A program made the position numbers and the translations under genes. From Myxococcales bacterium (GTDB lineage Bacteria; Myxococcota_C; UBA6777), in assembly GCA_020632975.1 (NCBI GenBank), contig JACKEL010000007.1, positions 1-64,000 of the forward strand: DNA of 64,000 nucleotides, in the 5' to 3' direction. Positions 60,601 to 64,000 of this stretch are shown piece by piece. The stretch's first letter is position 1. Every line of letters begins with the position of its first letter. Below the pieces are notes generated by a model that saw only the letters and a program-made list of their open reading frames with translations, ran no database searches and was not told the origin of the DNA.

Positions 60601-61022
60601 TCACACGCTACGGATCTTCTGATATTTTTGTCGCCAAGTTGGATACCCAACAAAAATGGGCTTGGGGAGTTTCGATGGGAGGTGGATCTTTGGAGCGCGC
60701 ACTTGGGCTTTATCAACTCTCCGATGGTACCTTTCGTGTTCTTGCGAAAACGACAGGGGACGTGAGCTTTGGGCCTTTGTTCTACAAAGCTTCCACTTCC
60801 ACGACGAACTCTCTTGCCGCAGCACATCTCGATGCTTCAGGAAATTGGCTCAACTACAAGGTCATCGGGGCCGGAGCCTCGGGGTCGGATTTTGAAGCCT
60901 ACGTTGATTCTTTGAACCGCAACTACTTTATGGGGTACTTTTCTTCGAATATGGTGATGGGGCCAGCTTCTTTTAGCTCTGCTGGTTTGTCCGATATCTT
61001 TATCTCGAAAGGGTATCCCTGA
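57681..61022 (+). CDS. Giant lipoprotein: Cys-rich stalk plus SBBP beta-propeller
   Basis: A 1113-residue protein starting at MYTYRNFYR with AAGGAAAG about 10 bases upstream. The lipobox LLFTISC lies at about residue 22-28. Residues about 30-670 hold 15 Cys-rich units with the core (H/N)CG(A/G/T/S)C plus C-x-SG-x-C and C-VDLQ-like segments, as in MXAN_6577-like myxobacterial proteins. Residues about 675-1113 are SBBP-type beta-propeller repeats (GRSLVVDSSRNIYVSGSF, AGSWMWAKRAGG, GNAYIAGAFRGNLTLGSTTL). The layout is a lipid anchor, a disulfide-rich rod and a terminal propeller, suited to adhesion or ligand binding at the surface. It lies directly after the lgt genes. Confidence 0.9.
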   Translation: MYTYRNFYRILLSTLSLLLFTISCQNNQTSTCGSATCATGQTCVNNVCLYVCQTGQTACSNGCFDTGASPQHCGACEKPCASGESCLSGKCGVQCGTDETSCDGKCVSLQTNALHCGACGKACSGDEVCSNGQCGLKCVGGTALCGQACVDTQRDTRHCGGCSQACASGESCVSGVCKLACPSGFSECSGTCAKLQEDLKHCGACGTACASGEFCVQGVCQSSCPTGWTQCGQSCVDLQSNAGHCGTCNNACPASQKCLAGQCQETCPSSQVLCGAQCVDIQRDILNCGTCGKACASGESCSSGVCALQCAGGTQLCGTSCADLQNDPNNCGTCGKTCASGESCVSGACSLQCVGGTQLCGTACANLQSDPNNCGACGNACPSGLLCAAGQCTNTCPSNLTACSGACVDLQSDIKHCGTCGTACSNGLLCSGGACACPAGQSLCAGRCVSLQDNLQHCGTCNAACAVGEVCTSGKCGCGAGKTDCSGTCVDLQSNASNCGACGTTCGSQRVCLSGQCSCPSSWSYCAGQCVDAQRDANHCGGCGKACKVGERCESGVCKLACPVGYVVCSGACVDPQSSRDHCGGCGKACASGLSCAGGACTAACQSGETNCGGSCYNLQTTAVHCGTCSNNCGTGKGCCAGGCVNFQADDLNCGSCGNACPSGQQCVFGVCKVDTFIISAGGTGNDVGRSLVVDSSRNIYVSGSFTKSALFGNSLLVPTGTQDAFVGKLDAAGSWMWAKRAGGTSSAAAQALAVGPSGTLYVGVNFKGNTFFDTQLFSTSNANSQDLAIAKMDAQGNWLWAKQAQTKHPTSSTTTLTSTAIAMATDSAGNVFVVGIFNYELHFGATKLTASFTPVGFIAKMDAQGNWLWAKSLDSSIATEIYNVSVDAAGNAYIAGAFRGNLTLGSTTLVNGGSYPNILAAKIDGQGNWKWAVTSESNTTQTARVEHILPLSSGEVYVSGLFYGNLKIKNQTLTRYGSSDIFVAKLDTQQKWAWGVSMGGGSLERALGLYQLSDGTFRVLAKTTGDVSFGPLFYKASTSTTNSLAAAHLDASGNWLNYKVIGAGASGSDFEAYVDSLNRNYFMGYFSSNMVMGPASFSSAGLSDIFISKGYP

Positions 61023-61086
61023 GAAAAGAAGCGGACAAACGCGCATGATGGGGGGAGATCTTCGATCTTGGCCGAGGGATGGGGGA

Positions 61087-62514
61087 TTAGGGCAGGTTGG
61101 GGAGTGCATCTAAGATGGTTTGCCAAAGATGATCGATGTGGGCTTGTTGGGTCTCGCGTTGGCCGATGCTGACGCGGATTACAAAGCGACCATCAAGGCG
61201 GGTGTGCGTGAGATATTGATGCCCATCTTGGTTGAGTTGCTGGAGCAATGTTTGGTTGTGTAGGTCGAGTCTGGGAGCATCAGGGCCCCATCCTTCGGGG
61301 CGATGGCGAAAGCAGACCAAACCAAACGGCGCAGGTGCCATACGTTCAAGGGTGGGGTGGGCATCGAGGCGTTGGGCGAAGTCTTGGGCCAACGCGATAT
61401 GGTGACGCAAGATCGCTTGGAGCCCTTCGACACCATAGCTTCGCAAGACAAACCAAAGTTTCAGTGCCCGAAAGCGCCGTCCCAAGGGGATGCCCCAGTC
61501 GCGAAAGTTGACGACTTGTGGATCGTAAGCGGTCTTGAGGTATTCAGGGCTGCTTTGGAAGGTGGCGAGCAGTGCGTGGACATCTCGCACATAGTACGCT
61601 GAACAGTCAAAGTTGGTTAGCAACCACTTGTGAGGATTGAAGACGAAACTGTCGGCATCTTCGATGCCTTGGAGCATGCCTTGGTGTTCTGGAAGGATCG
61701 CTGCTGCGCCTGCGTAAGCGGCATCGACATGCAACCAGATCCCATGTTGTTTGCAGATCTTGCCGATGGCTTCGAGAGGATCGATCGCAGAAGACGACGT
61801 CGTGCCCAAAGAAGCGACGACACAAGTGGGATGGAGGCCTTGTGCAAGATCTCGTTCTATCGCGGCTTTGAGGGCTTCCACATCCATCGCAAAGTCTTTG
61901 TCTGTGGGGATCTTTCGCAGATGATCCAGCCCGAAACCTGCGAGTTTGACGGCTTTGTCGATGGACGAGTGGGCTTCTTTGGAAGCATACACACGCATCT
62001 TTGTGGCCTCAGGCGCGCTGCTGCCTTGGCGACCAAACTGATGTTGCGTTGCGACCTCACGGGCGCTCAAAAGAGCGACCAGCGTCGAAGAAGAAGCGGT
62101 GTCTTGGATGCATCCGACAAAGTTGGAGGGGAGTCCAAGCATCTCTTGCAACCAGGCCATCACAACTTGTTCGAGTTCAGTTGCGGCGGGGGAGGTCTGC
62201 CAAGACATACACTGGGCACCCAGCGCAGCCGTGACCATCTCCGCAAGCAGCGAAGGTGGGCTGTGGTTGGCTGGGAAATAGGCGAACCATCCAGGATGAT
62301 TCCAATGCGTCATCCCTGGGAAGATCAGGCTTTGGAAGTCTTGCCAGATCGCCGCAAAGGGTTCGCCTTGTTGTGGGGGATGATGTGGGAGTTGTGCGCG
62401 GACTTCGCCGGGTTTGACCTCTGTAACGATGCGTGTCTTTTCGATGTCTTCGAGGTAATCGGCGATCCAGTCCACCAACTGGTGGGCATGTTGACGAAAG
62501 TCTTTTAAGTCCAT
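61087..62514 (-). CDS. Aromatic-L-amino-acid decarboxylase-like PLP enzyme
   Basis: A 475-residue group II decarboxylase. It aligns with eukaryote-like aromatic amino acid decarboxylases: HWNHPGWFAYFPAN, SPAATELEQVVMAWL, ASSSTLVALLSAR, HSSIDKAVKLAGFG, TTSSSAIDPL, WLHVDAAYAGAAAI, and the PLP-lysine in VFNPHKWLLTNFDCSAYYV. The C-terminal RFRALKLWFVLRSYGVEGLQ is also conserved. The likely reaction is decarboxylation of tryptophan, tyrosine, phenylalanine or DOPA to the amine; the substrate cannot be fixed. No good ribosome-binding site precedes the ATG. It lies 21 bases after the PHP gene on the same strand, so it may depend on translation of that gene. Confidence 0.93.
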   Translation of the reverse strand: MDLKDFRQHAHQLVDWIADYLEDIEKTRIVTEVKPGEVRAQLPHHPPQQGEPFAAIWQDFQSLIFPGMTHWNHPGWFAYFPANHSPPSLLAEMVTAALGAQCMSWQTSPAATELEQVVMAWLQEMLGLPSNFVGCIQDTASSSTLVALLSAREVATQHQFGRQGSSAPEATKMRVYASKEAHSSIDKAVKLAGFGLDHLRKIPTDKDFAMDVEALKAAIERDLAQGLHPTCVVASLGTTSSSAIDPLEAIGKICKQHGIWLHVDAAYAGAAAILPEHQGMLQGIEDADSFVFNPHKWLLTNFDCSAYYVRDVHALLATFQSSPEYLKTAYDPQVVNFRDWGIPLGRRFRALKLWFVLRSYGVEGLQAILRHHIALAQDFAQRLDAHPTLERMAPAPFGLVCFRHRPEGWGPDAPRLDLHNQTLLQQLNQDGHQYLTHTRLDGRFVIRVSIGQRETQQAHIDHLWQTILDALPNLP

Positions 62515-62535
62515 TCGGGGGGATTGTCCGTCGGG

Positions 62536-63459
62536 TTAGCGAGAGGAGCGGAAGTCGCGCCCACCACCACGGCGATCATCACGACCACCACGGTCATCAC
62601 GACCACGACCACCACGGTCGTCACGACCACGACCACCACGGTCATCGCGTCCACCGCGGCGATCATCACGACCACCACGGCGATCATCGCGTCCACCACG
62701 ACGATCATCTCGGTCGTCACGGCCACCGCGATCACCACCATCGCGTCCGCCACGGCGGTCATCACGGCCACCACGACGATCGTCACGGTCGCCATGTTCG
62801 GGGCTACGAAGCACGGGTTGCTCAGTGATTTGGATCGGCCATAGGTTTCCAGGGCGGATCGCTTTGATCAGTTCGTCTTCATCTTGGGGTTCAGACAGGA
62901 AAAGCGTTGCCGTTTTTCCGAGTTGGTCGAGGCTTTCGCAGGTGCCGCTACCGCCGATTCCAGGGATGCGCATCAGGGTGGCTGCTTCCAAAGCAAAGTC
63001 GTTGCTCAATGTGCTGCAACGGCCATTTTGGACTTCAAGCGCCCCAAGTCCACGGACTTGGAAGATGCGATCACCAGAGGGCAGGGCGGAGCCCTGTTGG
63101 TAGGGGTGTGCGGCTGCAAGCAATCCACCCACGCGGCGGGCGACGGCTTGGACTTCCTTCATGGTGAAGGGATTTTCTGTGTTATGCCATGTGGGAAACA
63201 GTGCCCCAGGCTCGACCATCTGGGCTTCTGGGACATAAAGCAGATAGTAGCCTTTGTTGGTGGCGAGTTTTAGGCCGAAAAGGGCGGTGATCTCGTGATG
63301 AGATGCGATCTCTTTAATTTCTTTCCACGCTGTATGGGGCTGATCTTCGGTAAAGACAACACCGTCGAGGCCCATTTGTTTTGCACGCAGCAAGATCTCT
63401 TCGGGCTCAAGCGTGCCTGTTTGCGAGAGCGAGGATTGAACGTGAAGGTCGATCAACAA
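62536..63459 (-). CDS. Degenerate PHP-domain protein with Arg/Asp/Gly-repeat tail
   Basis: A 307-residue protein with a TTG start; AAGGA lies about 9 bases upstream. Residues 1-215 have the PHP fold (LIDLHVQSSLSQTGTLEPEEILLRAKQMGLDGVVFTED). Metal ligands are largely replaced: HxH is HVQ, the TEH/TDH motif is TED, GxE is GLK, and SDAH is SGTC (171-174). The AAHPY His and the NG of VQNGRC remain. Residues 222-307 are a low-complexity tail of GGRDDRR-type repeats, rich in Arg, Asp and Gly, like RGG nucleic-acid-binding tails. The combination suggests a binding rather than phosphoesterase role. It precedes the decarboxylase gene in an apparent operon. Confidence 0.85.
   Translation of the reverse strand: MLIDLHVQSSLSQTGTLEPEEILLRAKQMGLDGVVFTEDQPHTAWKEIKEIASHHEITALFGLKLATNKGYYLLYVPEAQMVEPGALFPTWHNTENPFTMKEVQAVARRVGGLLAAAHPYQQGSALPSGDRIFQVRGLGALEVQNGRCSTLSNDFALEAATLMRIPGIGGSGTCESLDQLGKTATLFLSEPQDEDELIKAIRPGNLWPIQITEQPVLRSPEHGDRDDRRGGRDDRRGGRDGGDRGGRDDRDDRRGGRDDRRGGRDDRRGGRDDRGGRGRDDRGGRGRDDRGGRDDRRGGGRDFRSSR
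62539..62796 (-). repeat. In-frame repeats encoding GGRDDRR-type tail
   Basis: Repeats of 12-21 bases on the coding strand encode Gly-Gly-Arg-Asp-Asp-Arg variants at the 3' end of the PHP gene. On the plus strand they read as CCACCACGG/CGATCATCA blocks. The high internal identity makes length variation likely. Confidence 0.85.
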
Positions 63460-63886
63460 GGTCTTCGTTCCTTCGTCTTGGTGAGTTGGGTCGGTGATCT
63501 TGGGTGTGTGGGCTGGAACCTACTGTTTTCTTGCCACAGACCCTTTGAAAGAGGGGTGAGGATATCCACGATGTCACCTAAAGGTCAAGATGTTTTTGTA
63601 CTTTCCTTGTGCCATGGGTCGTTTGTCTTCTGTTTTGTTCTTCCACAAACGGAGGTTCACTGTAGTTTTTTTCGTAGGCTCCCTTGCAAGATAGGATGGC
63701 CTATGTTAGCAACACAACAACGCGCGAGAGCTTTGTATCTGCCTTTTGGAAAAGGTATTGTAAAACAAGGTCTTGCGCGGCTGTGTTTCTAAGGTTCGCA
63801 AGGTGCAGGATATCGCGCATCTTTTGGAGAGCAAACATCCCATCTTTTGGCATCCCGCCTCTTTGATCACCACGGTCTCATCTTTC
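63460..63886. other. 427-base intergenic region, no gene recognised
   Basis: The region lies between the minus-strand PHP gene and a plus-strand partial gene. Short frames cross it but have no ribosome-binding site or recognisable product. The frame of the next gene stays open back to 63764 with no strong start signal, so its N-terminus could lie a little upstream. No clear promoter or terminator was found. Confidence 0.4.
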
Positions 63887-64000
63887 ATGCCCAAAAACAT
63901 CATTTTCTATAAGATCACACAGCGCGAGCAAAAAGAGCGGTTTATCTGCGCTTTGGTCTCTCGTATCGTGGAAAAGGGCCACAAGCTCTTGATTTGTACA
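63887..64000 (+). CDS. DNA polymerase III chi subunit (HolC)-like, 5' part only
   Basis: The frame begins MPKNIIFYKI and runs off the right edge after 38 codons. IIFYKITQREQKERFICALVSRIVEKGHKLLI resembles the N-terminal strand-helix of HolC proteins (FYxL...F-x-CxL-x-K-I...G-x-x-x-x-I). HolC links the clamp loader to single-strand-binding protein. The ATG has no strong ribosome-binding site, and the frame is open 40 codons upstream, so the start is tentative. The identification rests on a short stretch only. Confidence 0.5.
   Translation, partial: MPKNIIFYKITQREQKERFICALVSRIVEKGHKLLICT

Noticed and set aside
62539..62796. CRISPR-like array
   Set aside because: The short repeats at 62.5-62.8 kb are coding and have no spacer structure. 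No other array-like pattern was seen in the window.
62524..62844. Long plus-strand frames (Thr/Ile-rich and His/Asp-rich) opposite the PHP gene tail
   Set aside because: They are reverse-strand readings of the GGRDDR-coding repeats. The PHP frame is continuous with a conserved domain.

Overview
The window looks like chromosomal DNA from a Myxococcota- or Bradymonadales-like bacterium of moderate GC content. The basis is the combination of large Cys-rich secreted proteins and lipoproteins, two proteins with a MYXO-CTERM-like C-terminus (Cys motif, one membrane segment, basic end), a Ser/Thr kinase with a periplasmic tail, an FHA-sigma54 activator, a caspase-like protease, an ECF sigma/anti-sigma pair, and duplicated lipoprotein-processing enzymes. 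No rRNA, tRNA, CRISPR array, transposase or phage gene was seen. The species cannot be named from the sequence alone.

Layout. 1-6 kb (mostly minus strand): the end of an unidentified gene, a membrane protein, a Cys-rich surface protein with a dead matrixin domain, and an ARPP-1 gene coupled to a secreted caspase-like gene. 6-7.6 kb (plus): an ECF sigma factor and its anti-sigma factor, divergent from the caspase gene. 7.6-16.6 kb (minus): a subtilisin-like surface protease, a FAD/Fe-S oxidase with glyoxalase II, a lipoprotein, and an aminotransferase. 17-26 kb: lysA and lysC, an FkbM methyltransferase, an M23 peptidase (minus), an acyl-CoA dehydrogenase, and a stress group of short Hsp70, J-protein and hibernation factor. 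26-33 kb: the conserved prkA-yeaH-spoVR module followed by an FHA-sigma54 activator. 33-39 kb: a Cys-rich secreted protein, hflX with an apparent AUU start, a LysM protein, and a Ser/Thr kinase with a basic repeat tail. 39-46.8 kb: a 987-residue Cys-rich lipoprotein, two membrane proteins, glutathione peroxidase, a 36-residue membrane peptide, and a small lipoprotein. 47-53 kb: a 600-residue acyl-CoA dehydrogenase, an SDR oxidoreductase, an SpmA-SpmB fusion, and EpmA. 53-61 kb: two lspA genes, two lgt genes, and a 1113-residue lipoprotein with a Cys-rich stalk and a beta-propeller. 61-64 kb: an aromatic amino acid decarboxylase and a degenerate PHP protein with an Arg/Asp/Gly tail (minus), then the start of a HolC-like gene running off the end.

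The strongest candidate for something undescribed is the lipoprotein-maturation island at 52.9-61 kb. Both signal peptidases II carry the same eight-cysteine insertion in the first periplasmic loop. One of the two tandem Lgt copies has lost the conserved His and Arg while its partner keeps them. The island lies next to one of the window's very large Cys-rich lipoproteins. A second theme is apparent pseudoenzymes (matrixin, Lgt copy 1, PHP). A third is short in-frame tandem repeats encoding low-complexity linkers or tails in many unrelated genes.
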